64,000 bases of DNA from Pseudoscleropodium purum (lineage: Eukaryota > Streptophyta > Bryopsida > Hypnales > Brachytheciaceae), in the NCBI GenBank assembly GCA_963969395.1, contig OZ017796.1, positions 44,444,243-44,508,242 on the forward strand, read 5' to 3'. Within the stretch, counting starts at the first letter, position 1; the number at the start of each line of letters is the position of its first letter. Both the position numbers and the translations under genes were made by a program. The notes beneath the pieces are model-generated. The model saw only the letters and a list, made by a program, of their open reading frames with translations. It did no database searches and was not told the DNA's origin. This document shows positions 49,760 through 62,100 of this stretch, one piece after another.

Positions 49760-52700
49760 CTACGCTGAGCGCACAATACCAGGAAGTAATGCACTGCCTG
49801 CAGAAGCCTGATTAGCAGCACGGTTACTCCCGAACTCCCTCTTGTTCGATTCTCGTGCTATACGGCTCCCAAACTGCAAAAGAGAATCAGTGTTATCATA
49901 CTCGCACCATTACATCCAATCCCTCACAATATGGTAACAAGCACTATGACCTTTAGGTATCTATTCCCGCTTTACAAAAAAACTTTGCAGATTTGATACA
50001 TCCATTGACCTGTTTCCCACTCAATATTAGACTACAAACCTTATTGTCTATCACCCCAAAATTTCTCAATTTTTTGACACATGCATATGCTGTATGAGCA
50101 ATTGCTTAATGTGACGCAAATAGTCCTCTGTAATGCAAGTGCTCTCCCAAACTATGTGCAATGGAGTAATTACTCTCTAGAAAATGAAGAACAACCTGAC
50201 ACGGCGTACCTGGATTGCTCGCTTCGGTAATGAAGCAGCACCTGGCAGACTCAAGCTCATGGCCACCTGCACAGAAACAGAACCAAAAGGAGACACATCC
50301 TGATTACTACGAGAGGTCAAAGAACGGGATTCGTTGATTTCCTGTCCCTCGAAAGCAAAAAATAATAAGCGAACCAACATCATTATGTTACATCGGGTTC
50401 ACGAGGTTGCCACACATGCAAATTTGAGAATGAGCAGACATACCTCACGAAGAATTCTTTTATCACCATTCCCAATTGGTAACCGCAGATCCACAATGTC
50501 CCAGAGAGGCAGATCCAAAAGGGTTTCGACTACTGCTTCATCAAGAAACGGAAACCTAGCCTGCCGAGCCAACAACCAATGCAGTCACGATCAGAAAACC
50601 ACATTGTGTAGTAGTGAGCACAACGTGATTCTACACTAAGCAACATGCGATTGACTCGTGCTCTGATAACAAAAACACTTATTAGACCAAAGGTTGATAG
50701 TTATAAAATGGACAGTTTCACTAAATGTATTGTGAACATTAGAATTCAACATGAAGCTCAATTTGGGATTCTAGGTCCTTCAGAATTTAACATTGTCATT
50801 CTCCTTTGTTACCTCTTTACCCAAATCGGCCATGCATCGATCATCTCTCCCCAGATTTCGTTTCCAGATGCGTTGCATGTCAGTTCTCATCTCGGCTTGT
50901 AATGCTGACCATCTGCATTCCCAGCACCAGACAACTCTGTATCAGACGTTATTACTGGTAAACCGCAGCTTTGGGGGTCAATGTTTAACAAGCTGAACTA
51001 TGTCAATTACTTGAAAGCTGCCTGGCAGGAGTGGTAGGTAAAACTAGCTATTGAGGTATTTGATGGTGACAGTCTGAAGAAGAAAACGACCTTACCCCCC
51101 AAGCCTATATTTTGTGCGGTGTCGTCCATAGCCTCCACATTGCTCGTCAGCTCCAGCTCCAACTAACAACACTCGTGCAGTGGACCTGTAGAAAGTTCTA
51201 GCCCTAGTAGAGCCGGTTTCTTCCTGAGAATGGTGCAAATATCCTTCTCCTCTTGCAGCAAGCCACAAAGCCGTTCCAATATTGAGATCCTGCGCAAATA
51301 AAGGCTAATCATAAGTTCAAACATCAATATCCAGCTATTCAATATCCAGGAAGCAAACAAAGCAAGCACAAGTTCCAAACGATTCAGAATCGTGAAAATA
51401 GCTTACAGAGATTTTGTAGAATCGCTCGCATACAGTCACATTTTCAAAACAAAACAAAACTGAATATCTGACCCACTCAAAGATAGCGGTATGAATCTAC
51501 AAAAATAGCAAGTGTTCACCATGAATGTATTGGAAGGACATATGAGGGACTGTAAATGGGTGCGATGTGAATCCATTGCTGCTAGGTCAGCATCAACCTT
51601 CACCAATCTCCATCTGCAAATCATTTGCACCTCAAAAACGTCAGTTGCAACTCTAGCAACAGGACTCTTCAGAACTCTATTCATTTAATTATGAATGATT
51701 GATTATTCATAGATCGACTGTAAATTTCATTACACAAATTTTAGTAACATTGTAGACTATTTCGACAACAATTTTTGGGATAATAAACCATATATTACTA
51801 ATAATTGCTAAAGTTTCACAAAAGCGACGAATCGGAAGTATCACTACTCAAATCATAATGTGTAATATTTGTATGTCTCTTTCTTCTGAATTTATAATTC
51901 TAAGACAGAATTACGGTTTAAATTTGTGACTTCATTAAAGCATTAATAGAGACTTGACGTAGCTTTATCAAGAGAGGCCATCATTACAGTTTTGGACAAT
52001 ACTAAGTACAATTACGGTTGTTTATTTTCGGTCGTTTTTCATCCACAACCCTCCCCACTCCGGTGGGTTTGAATTCAATAAACCTTCCCTAAAAGGAACT
52101 GACTCCAAGAATAATTACGAAACCAATAATATGGAAATTTCGAAATTTCAGTCAACCAGAGTAGGAAAAGTAAGTCAGGTCAACAGAAAAACAATTACAG
52201 AGTATTATTTGGTGGTCTGAAAAGTTGAAGTTTAGAAGGATTGCCTTCTGATAGGTGAAACGCGCTCAAGCTCAGTAAGGCCAGCAATGGCTGATATTCG
52301 ATCTGGTGCAGTAGAACCCTCAAAGCTAACATTAAGCAGATCGATCCCATCTGCAACACACCACACACATATCAATCATTTCGCAAACACCATCTTGCAA
52401 TGGATAGAAAGTAACTTATAAACAGGACCATATGTACGATTCGTCAGACAAATCATAGAGAGACTACTTACAATCAGGTTGTAGGCACTCATCCAACAAT
52501 GCAGCTAATATCATCGAATCTAAACCTCCTGAAAACAGCACAGCAACTGGAGTATATGCATCATCCCCTTCCACTAGACCTTCCTGGGAACTGCTTCTCA
52601 CCAACTCCTGCCAGACAACCGTCATAAAACTTATTAGCACTAGTCCTAAAAGGACCAGAGATTTTATGGCTTCAAAATGGAGAATTCGATTGATCATTTT

Positions 52701-55409
52701 ATGGAAAATATATTTCAGACGAGGTCAAGTCTTATATCAAAGCTATCATTAAAGAACATTGCATATGTCGGTAACAAATAAATAATAAAAGATTCTCGAA
52801 AAACATGACGCCCGATTTAGTCCTTTAGGAGCTAGATAAGCAGTATTTTCTTCTGAATACTCTGAATATACCAATTTGGCACTCTGCTGACCTGCTTCCT
52901 TATGTCACTAGTTCTCTTTTTCACCGAAGTCCGTAGCACTTTCAATACAGAATCAGCGGTGGTGTCTTTTCCTCGTGGATTGATCTGAAGAGGAAGGATA
53001 CTACTAGGGTCAAAATATTGCCGATCCCACGAGGCCAGTTTCCGCAAAAGCGGGTCATCCCACTCATGCAGTTGAGTCAGTCCTATGAAAGAAGCATTCG
53101 GCCTGCCTTGGAGTTTTAATGACAAGCTATGGATACCACACTGCAACTCCTCCCAATATTGAAAAGCTTGAACATCTTCCTTGGCTTCTGTAGCAACGGT
53201 ACTTTCGGCAGGGGCAACGGATGCCAATAGAAAACGAGAATCTGATGGTGACGGTCTATGCAAGAGGAGACTTCGCCGTCCTAGAACATCCCTTCCAAAC
53301 CAGAGTAATTGGTTTTTAGCCTGAATCAGGAAAACCAAATAAAAGAAATGTCAACTAGAAATCCTGACGTGCTAGTGCACACACCGTCTATGATGCCCAA
53401 TTTCTCCAACAGTTATGTTAGCATTTAAGATGGTTAGAGCAGATAGACTTGGCTCAGACATCACGGCAGAAGATGCGGATAATTTGCAGAAATATGTAGG
53501 AGTAATACACACATCTCCAAGAATCCCATAGTAGATTCACAAAGTTATTAATGGTAAATTAAAGTTAATTTGATAGAACATTAGATCAATAATAAGATAA
53601 TATTAAATTATCGTCAAGTTAACAAAGAATTAATTTTAACTAAAAAATTGCAAGAATATTATCAAATTAGTGTCAAGGACACAAACATCACACGAATATT
53701 AACTTAACACCATTTAAGTTACACTAACAGTAACTCAATTTGAGGATTTTATGAATCTGACTATTAACTTGACAATAAAAACTTTGGCAATTTCTAGGAG
53801 GGGGACTTTGGTGATGCAGCTAATATTATTAGAACCAAAAAAATTGAACTTTGTCCACGACATGTAACTAAGTAAAGGATCCTCATATCAGGTGTAGGAC
53901 GAATAGGACTTGAGAACACAATCATGGTTACAAGCATTTACCTGCCAGTAGATAAGAGCCCAAGGCCCTCTCAAAGCAGAGAGCGTTCCCTGCACAGTCT
54001 CATGCGAATCCGTTGCTGTATCCTGTGTGTTGCAAGCACAAAAGTTGTCACTGGGAGTGGCATGGCAAGCACAAGCACAGCACGTGCCCAAGGCTGCCAT
54101 CAGAAGCAGCGTGTCATTTTCGCCTGGCTGCATTTGCAAGCCTCCGAATATTTCCCCTGTTCCATCAATTTGACAGAAAAAAAAAATCATCAACATCAAG
54201 CACCAAATAAAGTCTTTCTCTATTCATTCTGAGATTCAAAAAGAACTGCACACGAAACGCACCGTTGTAGACAAGTACATTGCCTGCAGCGTCTTTGAGA
54301 GGTTGCGAAACCGGACGATCACCACGTAGCGATAGTAAGGCACCAACGAAATCAATATCAATGCAATGTGCACCATTTCTCTTTTCCTCAACCATTAGGT
54401 CAACCTGAACATGTGCATCTCCGGAGCTCTTTGCACTAACATCATTTTGAAGTTCACGGGAGGATTGAACGACTGTCACACAAAGCGTCTCCTTGTTTAG
54501 AGAATCCGGACCCCTGCGCTTGAGCGCCTCAGAAAGATCTGCAATGCTAGGACCCTTGAAGCAAAAACCCTGATGTAGGCAACATTAATTGTAAGAAAGC
54601 AGCAGAACCAACGAAAAATAAAACCTTAAACGTCATGAGTTCCAGTTTTTCTCATTTTCAAAGGTTATTTCTTACAGAATTTCTTTGAGCACACGATAGT
54701 TCATATCAAAATGAAGCCAAAAACCTCACGTTTTCTTCACTTAAGTAGATTATTGAATAATATCGATAGATTCAAAGTAGGCCATCAAGAAAATGACGTT
54801 CCAAACCTATTTTGAGCTTTAGAATGATAAAATAGATCTAAAATTAGATTATTTTAAATCACATATTTAGAACATGCATTTGAAACACATTGAAAAAGTC
54901 ATAATTGAAGAAAAGCTTATGGGTTTATGGATGATCAAAGTTTTGTTGACTTAAACAGAAGTTCAGATTTGAAACATTCATATTTCCCCTGATACCGGCA
55001 GTAAGCATTTTTACACAATTCAAAGTGGATTTTGAAATTAGGAGGAAAAATGAGTGTCTGACTTAGTTTAGCTCAAAAGACTTTAAAATCAACATCTTTG
55101 CGAATGACCTCTCCACACACATGTGATGTTTAAGGATTGAATTGCAGCTCAGATCAACAACCATTCCTTCAACAATTAAAAAAGTACACACGACATGGAG
55201 ACACATTGAGAAGCTGTGTAGAGAGAGAGTTAGGCAGTTTGGATTGGCATTAGCAAAACGTCAGCTCTACCTGCCCAAAAGGAAGTCAAGCAAGTTGTGT
55301 GCTTCATACGCACCTCTTGCTGCTCTACGGCAGGAATTCCATGGTCAGAGGTGACACCTAAATGACCCTCAATGTGAACCCCAGAGAGGCTTAATGCGAT
55401 GCCACACAT
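49760..55409 (-). CDS. Asparagine synthetase domain-containing protein (ASNSD1-like)
   Basis: Twelve minus-strand exons join in frame to 654 residues: 55409-55314, 54569-54263, 54156-53942, 53320-52892, 52607-52472, 52350-52245, 51613-51520, 51289-51096, 50912-50813, 50560-50444, 50266-50210 and 49873-49760. The N-terminal class II glutaminase-like domain has the catalytic-type MCGIA, RRGPD, LSLRGDRPVSQP, GNVLVYNGEIF and WFGRDVLGRRSLL. The synthetase domain has the ATP-pyrophosphatase loop VAVLFSGGLDS, then DLLNVSFEG, VGAGADEQCGGYGRHRTKY, ARFPFLDEAVV and LPKRAIQFGSRIA. This is the order of human ASNSD1, a widespread eukaryotic relative of asparagine synthetase whose substrate is not settled. 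The start at 55409 is preferred over 55418 because it puts Cys at residue 2. The sixth intron begins with GC instead of GT. Confidence 0.93.
53537..53800. other. AT-rich stretch in intron 3 of the ASNSD1-like gene
   Basis: This part of the intron between exons 3 and 4 is far more AT-rich than the rest of the gene and repeats phrases such as ttaatggtaaattaaagttaa and ttaacttgacaat in both orientations. It could be an old insertion, but I found no clear ends. Confidence 0.3.
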
Positions 55410-55772
55410 GTTGAGCACCGAGCAATTACTCTGTTGTCACATACATCATACAAATTGTCAGGGACTTCGAAAAATTATTATTTAACGTACAAGAGGTTAC
55501 ATGCAATGATCGACTCCCAAGCAGTGTTATGTATACCGGAGCCGTGTTATGATTCACTATATCTTAACCCCTAATTGCTGTGTAGAACATAATTGTCATA
55601 TTGGATTCAGCCACTGCTGTCATAGAGTAGGATGTTCTTTAGTGGGCTTATTGGATACTGCCAGACTCAGGAATTTCTGACATTTGTTTGCAGCACCAAT
55701 GCATGCTCTCCTGTAGTATGGAATTTCCAAGATCATAAGTATGCTGACAATTCTCTGTGTTCATAATTTCGG

Positions 55773-55789
55773 TTTAGGGTTTAGGGTTT
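55773..55789 (-). promoter_or_regulatory. Double telo-box upstream of the ASNSD1-like gene
   Basis: Two adjoining TTTAGGG units plus TTT (plus strand), read on the minus strand as AAACCCTAAACCCTAAA, lie about 365 bases upstream of the ASNSD1-like start codon. Telo-boxes are frequent in promoters of growth-related plant genes. It is too short to be an interstitial telomere tract. Confidence 0.5.
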
Positions 55790-55849
55790 GTAGTTCAGGG
55801 TTTAAGGTCGTCTCTTGCATATGAACTTCAAAAAAACTGTGAATGATTT

Positions 55850-56560
55850 ATATTATATCTCATTTAATTTATATCCAAACCTCATAGACATTTAGGGTTT
55901 ATGACGATTCTTACTTCATCATAAAATTCTCGAGGATTAGAGATCAAGCCACACTTTTGCTCATTGTGACATGAGGTAGACAAAATACAACGCAGGTCTG
56001 ACGCTTAATCATAACCTGACACAGAGAATTGCAGTATTTCAAGTCTGTGAATCAACCGGAATGCACCATAGCTGCATTGCAATGTACCAAAGAGCTCTAG
56101 AAAGGAGATTCTAACTTACAAAAAATCCTAACGTAAAGTATTCTTCGAAATTGACGGAGCATCACTTATTGTAGCTCTCGCGAGGGATTTGGGCACAAGA
56201 CCTATATTATAGCTCATCTAAGTTATATCCGAACCTCATTGGCATTTAGGGTTTATAACGATTCTCCTTTCACCATTAAAATCACGAGTTATAGATCACA
56301 TTACACTCCTGCTTATTGTCAAAAATCGTTAAATAAAGAAGATTAAAGCACAATTAAGGTAGACAAAACCCAATGCAGGTCTAATGCTTGCTCGCAACCA
56401 GAAACACATAATTGCACTATGTCGAGTCTGTGCATTGATCGAAATGCGCCATAGCTGCATTGCAAAGCACCAAAGAGCTTAGAAAGAAGATTCCAACTTA
56501 CAAGTAGGGTATTCTTCAAAATTGACTGAGAATCACTTGTTGTAGCTCTCGCGAGGGATT
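55850..56560. repeat. Tandem duplication (about 350 bp unit) spanning the 3' end of the LYR gene
   Basis: 55850-56190 and 56203-56560 are diverged direct copies. Shared phrases in the same order include catttagggtttat, gacgattct or cgattctcc, ggtagacaaaa, gcaggtctRaYgctt, ccatagctgcattgcaa, accaaagagct, agtattcttc and tgtagctctcgcgagggattt. Copy 2 includes the stop codon and last codons of the LYR gene; copy 1 holds a non-coding image of them at 56163-56190. Copy 2 has an extra stretch of about 30 bp near 56320-56355. Confidence 0.8.
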
Positions 56561-56811
56561 TGACCCTTGCGTAACAGGGTGAGCGTGTACTCCGCCGCGT
56601 CGATCAAGTCGCGAATGTTGTGTTTCGACCGCTCCTGGGCGCCCATGTCAAAAAGCTCCCGCACATGCGCCTTCTGCGTCTCTTGAGCTGCCAAGCCCAG
56701 CCCTAATTTCTCCGACCTCAAAACACGCAGGTACTGTCGGTAGAGAGACAACACTAGGGGCTTGCTACGTGATAGATCTTCTGCCGTGGACCACAGCAAT
56801 CCTCTCCCCAT
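56533..56811 (-). CDS. LYR-motif (complex 1 LYR family) protein
   Basis: A 92-residue frame starting MGRGLLWSTAEDLSRSKPLV at 56811, with the LYR motif in VLSLYRQYLRVL and the downstream ERSKHNIRDLIDAAEYTLTL segment. It closely resembles small Arabidopsis LYR-family proteins that start MG(K/R)GL.WATAEDLARNRG and contain EERSLHNIEDLIDAAEYSL. LYR proteins act in mitochondria, usually bound to acyl carrier protein, as assembly factors for Fe-S proteins or respiratory complexes; the partner of this one is unknown. The frame continues upstream to an ATG at 56970, but the 53 extra residues are not family-like, so the inner start is chosen. The gene has no intron in its coding part. Telo-box-like aaaccctaa sequences lie at 56988-57045. 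Confidence 0.88.
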   Translation of the reverse strand: MGRGLLWSTAEDLSRSKPLVLSLYRQYLRVLRSEKLGLGLAAQETQKAHVRELFDMGAQERSKHNIRDLIDAAEYTLTLLRKGQIPRESYNK

Positions 56812-58075
56812 GAAGTCCGAAAAGGAAAGCAGGAAGCTAACCCTAAAAAATTTTGATTCCTGTGAAATCTCGAAGGAAAGGGAATTGCTGCGACAATGGT
56901 GATTGCTGTTGGTTCCTCTGAAATGGAAACGAAGCAAATCAGCTATGATTCTTGAGGGATCGGGGTACAAAATAACTCGATAATCCTAAAACCCTAAAAA
57001 AAAAGGGGTCTGGATCTCCACCGGAAGCAGCAAAGCTAGGGTTTTAGACCACGGCATATTCAGTTGGAATGGTTCAACACAAGGGTATTTATATATAAAT
57101 TAAATTGAAAAATAACTCATCAACCTTGGGGCACACATCACGAATATCAATTTCCATACCATACCAATTCAGTGGTATGCTATTTTGTTGGATGTGACCA
57201 TGGGAAGTAGTGGACCTAATACCAAAACAAAATGTTATTAACCCTTAAAAAGCATGGCCCCCAATGACCAAAGAAATCATGAAAATGTTTAGATTATTGT
57301 ACCAATAGGTGCATTTTTTGTTTCTACAATGAAGAATGAAGTCTTCCATTGCACACTTAATCCTGTAAGGACGGGTCCATGACCATTGATTTCAAGCCTC
57401 AATTGTCATCACTTTGTTTGTTGTCATTTTGCATCTAGATGTAAATGAAAATTTTAAGTTTATTAGTGAGAGATGAGTTCATATGTCTACTACAAGTTTT
57501 AAACTTTCAAATTTGGGGGGAAAACTTTGAAATTACAACACCTTTCTTATAAAAAAAAATGAATAAAATTCATATTAAATACAAAATATACTCAAAAAAT
57601 ATGAAATTTTCACCATAGATGTATATAATAGTGTAGAACATCATAGTATAAATCAAAGTTTTCAAGTCACTCTAAAACTAAAAAATTAAAAAACCATGGT
57701 TATAAGCCCAAAGATCATATTGCTATAAAATATTGAATGTATTAATTTTTCAAATTTTCTAATTGGAGTAGAAACTACACTTGGTAAGCTTCATTTCATT
57801 GGTTGGACTCAAATTCAAAAAACATCATCTTTATGGCTAAAATTCACATCATAAGAAAATAGCAAAAATGGCCAAAGGATGATCGGTGGATTGAACATCT
57901 TCTTCTTTAAAAAAGTCAATAATATCATAACAAGAACTTTGCAACACTATTCACTGAAAATGTACTTAAGTATCCTCCAAATAAATAAATTGGATGAAAA
58001 AACATTTTTTCCCATCCTACAATGTCAAGTGAAGTCATCGAGCACACTACTTTGGTCCACAACATTCCGGTATGG
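56812..58075. other. Promoter side of the LYR gene, then AT-rich repeat DNA
   Basis: 56980-57045 carries several aaaaccctaa or agggtttt copies in the presumed LYR promoter. From 57090 the sequence is AT-rich. 57230-57400 is related to 43790-43970. No gene is recognisable. Confidence 0.45.
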
Positions 58076-58079
58076 TTAA

Positions 58080-58918
58080 CCCTCAAACGCCCAAACTATG
58101 TTTTTTGGCAATATAAAAATTACGGGCAACTCACCACAAATGGAGTTTTTATTTTTTTTTGTTGAAATTTTAACACAACATGTGCCCAAGGAGTAGCTTT
58201 AAGGCCCACCAATTTTCATAGCTTTTGACTACATAATTAAAAAGTTATTGTATGATATGTACTTTTCATTGCTCGGCAAGCAACTCGCACATCAAAAAAA
58301 ACTTCTTTAAAAATCATTTTTTTTAAAATTAAAATTTGAAATTGGTTCTTTAGATTTATATATACTTGAAAAGCTTTGAATCATTCCATTTTGACCAATG
58401 AGTCAAAAGTTATGAGGAATTTTAGTTTGTGGGAGTTTGCAAATTGTTATGGAATCTCTACTCTAAGACAAACTTTGAAGTCCTTTATTTAACTCAATTT
58501 TCACTATTTTTGAAAAAAAATAAAAACACTAGGTGTAGATTGTTTATTACAACACTACATCCATTGGAATTGGCATTTTTCAATTCCATAAATGAATTTT
58601 TAACAATTTAGTATTTTGAATCATTCTCTACTCTTTTCTACTTACTACTTTTTTCCTATATGTTGTACAATTCCAAATGATCTGAAATTTTTCAAGCATG
58701 TAACCAACTTGACTTGAAAAATGAATCTAAAGAGTTGCATTCATTTTGGACATTTTCTTATACAAATGTGACCTTCTAAAGTGCAGCTGCCCAGATTTTC
58801 GCAGGGCCAAAAAAAAGAAATTTGTCACTTCAAATGCTATTATCTTGCAATCTACACAGTGGAAATCTTTTAAATTTTTTCCACAAGTTCTCAAACAAGC
58901 TCACTACGAGATCCTTAT
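58080..58918. mobile_element. TTAA-family repeat, copy G, cut by the Copia insertion
   Basis: It starts CCCTCAAACGCCC after TTAA (58076-58079) and follows, in order, the reverse complement of copy A: caactcaccacaaatggag, acatgtgcccaaggagtagcttta, ttcatagcttttgactac, and near the end tatcttgcaatctacac. It stops at 58918, exactly where the Copia LTR begins. By comparison with copy A, roughly 130-150 bp of its other end are missing and should lie beyond the far end of the Copia element, outside the window. Confidence 0.65.
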
Positions 58919-59171
58919 TGAGATTACAATATGAGAAGGATGAAAGGCTTTACTTAGATGGTAGGATGATATCAAGGCCCATGCATGGGCTGAACATAAA
59001 AGGGAAAAGCCTTTCCCTAGTTATCCACAAACCATGTGGGATAACTAAACACCATGGGCTGCCTTTGACTACAAGCAATACCCATTAGACTCTAAGCCTA
59101 ACTAAGAGGCTAATACTACTCCTAGGGCTGAATGTACATAATCTACACTAATATGTACATGTTCTTCAACA
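58919..59171 (-). repeat. 3' LTR of the Copia element
   Basis: Read on the minus strand it begins TGTTGAAGAACATG directly after the purine-rich AAAGTGGGAG and ends TAATCTCA, giving the usual TG...CA ends and a length of 253 bp. The inner edge is well supported; the outer edge is set by the CA and by the point where copy G similarity resumes. The adjoining 5 bp (cttat, 58914-58918) should be one side of the target duplication; the other side is outside the window. Confidence 0.65.
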
Positions 59172-62100
59172 CTCCCACTTTGAGAGTGGTCAAAGGCTCC
59201 AAGGCCCATCTTCCCTATCAAGTTGTGGTGTTGTGGCTTCCCAAGGGCCTTGGTCAGCACATCAGCAACCATAGCTTGGGTAGGCACATACTTGAGCTCA
59301 ATCACCTCAGCCTCCACTCGTTCACGAATGAAATGGTGTTGCACATCAATGTGCTTCGTACGAGAGTGGTGGGTGGGATTTTTGGCCAAAGCAATGGCCC
59401 CTTGGTTGTCACACCAAATGGGTGTGCTCCCCTCTTGGACAAGACCAACATCAGCCAAGAGTTGCCTCAACCAAATGGCTTCCTTGGTGCATTGGCTCAT
59501 GGCCATGTATTCAGCCTCCGTTGTAGAGAGAGCTATGGTGGGCTGCCTCTTGGAATTCCAAGTAATGGCACCCAATCCAAGCATAAACACGTAGCCAGTG
59601 GTGGATCTCCTATCCCCCTCATCACCCGCCCAATCCACATCACAATACCCATGCAAAGTCACATGGGCACCTCCAAGTTGCAACTCCATGCCAAGTGTGC
59701 CTTGAAGGTACCTCATCACCCTCTTCACCGCTGCCCAATGCATTGGGCCATACTTGGACATGTGTTGACTCACAACACTCACCGGAAAGGCCAAATCAGG
59801 CCTTGTGGCTACCATGGCATACATCAAGCACCCAACCGCTGCCTTGTAAGGCACACCTTGCATTTCAGCCCTCACCTCTCCAAATTCAGCATCCGTGAGC
59901 TTGGGCAACTTCACATGAGTGTCAAGGGGTGTACCTATGGCTTTGCACTCCTCCATGTTGAAGCGCTTGAGGATTTCTTCAAGGTACTTGCGTTGGCTCA
60001 TGGTGATGCTGCGGGCAGCCCTATCCCTCTTGAACTCCACTCCAAGGCAATAGCTTAGCTCTCCAAGATCCGTCATCTCATACCTCTCCTTGAGCATAGC
60101 CTTCACCTCAAGCATCTTGGTCATGCTACTTGCAAGGAGGATCAGATCATCCACATATAAGATCACAATCACCAAAAACTCACCACTTTGCATGGTGTAC
60201 AAAGAGTGATCAGCATGGCTTCTTAGGAAGCCCTTCCTCACAAACATGCCATCAATATCTTGGTACCAGGCCCTCCCCGATTGCTTCAACCCGGGAAGGG
60301 CTTTCCTCAACTTGCACTTGAGGTGCTCCTTGCCTTCTTGCACAAAACCTTGGGGCTGATCCATGTAGATGACCTCCTTGAGCTTGGGGTTGAGAAAAGC
60401 CGTCTTCACATCCATTTGGTGCATCTCCAAGTCCATGGCTGCCCCAAGACTCACAACACACCGGATGGTGCTAAACTTGGCAACGGGAGCAAAAGTCTCA
60501 TTAAAATCCACACCCTCCACTTGGGAGAACCCCCTAGCAACCAGCCTTGCCTTGTACCTCACAACATGACCCAAAGCATCCCTTTTGGTGGAGAAAACCC
60601 ACTTACAACCCACACTTGATCTCTTGGAAGGAAGGGGTGCAAGCTCCCATGTCCCCTTGGTAATGAGGGCCTTGTACTCCTCTTGCATGGCCAACTCCCA
60701 CTTGCTTGCATCCTCACAACGCAACACCTCTCCTAGTGTGGAGGGATCTCCAAGGAAAGCCACATTGGCTTGTTCTTCATTTTGTGGGGGAAGAATGTGA
60801 TTCAGCCACCAATCTCCAAGTGGCTTGCGGGTCCTTGTTGGATAACGTGGCTCCTCCAAGGGTTGGTCTTGCTCCTCCAAAGGCTGATCTTGCTCTTCCA
60901 AGGGCTGATCACGCTCTTGCCCCCTTGGTAAAGATCTTGGAGAAGGGGTTGATGGCCTCTTCCCTTGGGGTGTGGCCGCCTTCTTCTTGGGCTCCGCCAA
61001 CTCTTCATCTTCTTCATCTTCATCTCCTTCATCTTCCATGTGCACTCTTGGAATTGTGCCCACCTTTTGGGTTGGTCCTCCACTACTCCCACTTGGGCTC
61101 ATCTCCAAGAGCTTAGGATCAGCACCTCCATCCTCCAAGAAGGTTACATCTCGACTTTTGATGATGGCCTTGCTCTCCACACACATCAGCCTATAAGCCT
61201 TGGTTCCCTCACAATAACCAAGGAAAAGACACTTGATGCCCTTGGCATCCAACTTGGTCCTCTTGGCACTTGGAACCAATGCGTAGGCAATGCACCCGAA
61301 GATGCGCATGTGAGACACATGAGGTCTGATCCCACTCCAAGCTTCTTGGGGTGTCTTGCTTGTCAATGCTTGCGTAGGGCACCGATTCCTTGTATAAACC
61401 GCATTGGACACGGCCTCCCCCCAAAGCTCATACTTCAGCCCTTGGCCATGAATCATGGCCCTTGCCATCTCCACAATGGTGCGATTGGCACGCTCCGCTA
61501 CGCCGTTTTGTTGAGGAGTGTAAGGGGCTGAAGTGTGGTGCTCAATGCCATGGGCCTTCAAGTACCCCTCAAAGGCCTTGGACACATACTCCCCTCCATT
61601 ATCCGATCGCAGCACCTTCACCTTGCACTCGGATTGGGCCTCCACAAGGGCCTTCCAAGTCTCAAAACGCCCAAACACCTCACTCTTGCACTTCAGCATG
61701 TACACCCAAACCTTACGAGAGAAATCATCAATGAAGGTCACGAAATACCTTGCTCCTCCAATGGATGTGGTCTTCATTGGCCCGCACACATCGGAATGCA
61801 CAAGCTCCAATAGCTTGCTCGTCCTTGTGGCCCCATCCTTGGGGAAGGGCTGCCTTGCTTGCTTGCCTTCAATGCACCCCTTGCATACCATAGAACTCCA
61901 ATCATGCTTGCAAGAAGAGAGGTTCAGCCCCTTCACAATGTGTTGGAGGCTCTTCATGCTCTTCACATTCAAGTGCCCAAGCCTCCTATGTCAAAGCTCC
62001 ACAAGGTCTTCATGGGCTGATCCTTGGGCCACACACGCCAAGGAAGTGCCATTCACCCTGGTGAAATGGAGGAGGTACAAGTTGCCCTCACGAGGGGCTG

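Noticed and set aside
52230..52250. TAA soon after SPIRRQSF as the end of the asparagine synthetase-like protein
   Set aside because: The remaining conserved blocks (RWRLVKV, GADEQCGGYGRHR, ARFPFLDEAVV, LPKRAIQFGSRIA) follow in frame through further exons if a GC donor is used.
55771..55803. Interstitial telomere repeat
   Set aside because: Only two full TTTAGGG units plus partial ones; this length is typical of promoter telo-boxes.
59132..60058. Long plus-strand frame opposite the Copia pol region
   Set aside because: It is antisense to a clear reverse transcriptase/RNase H frame and has no family resemblance.
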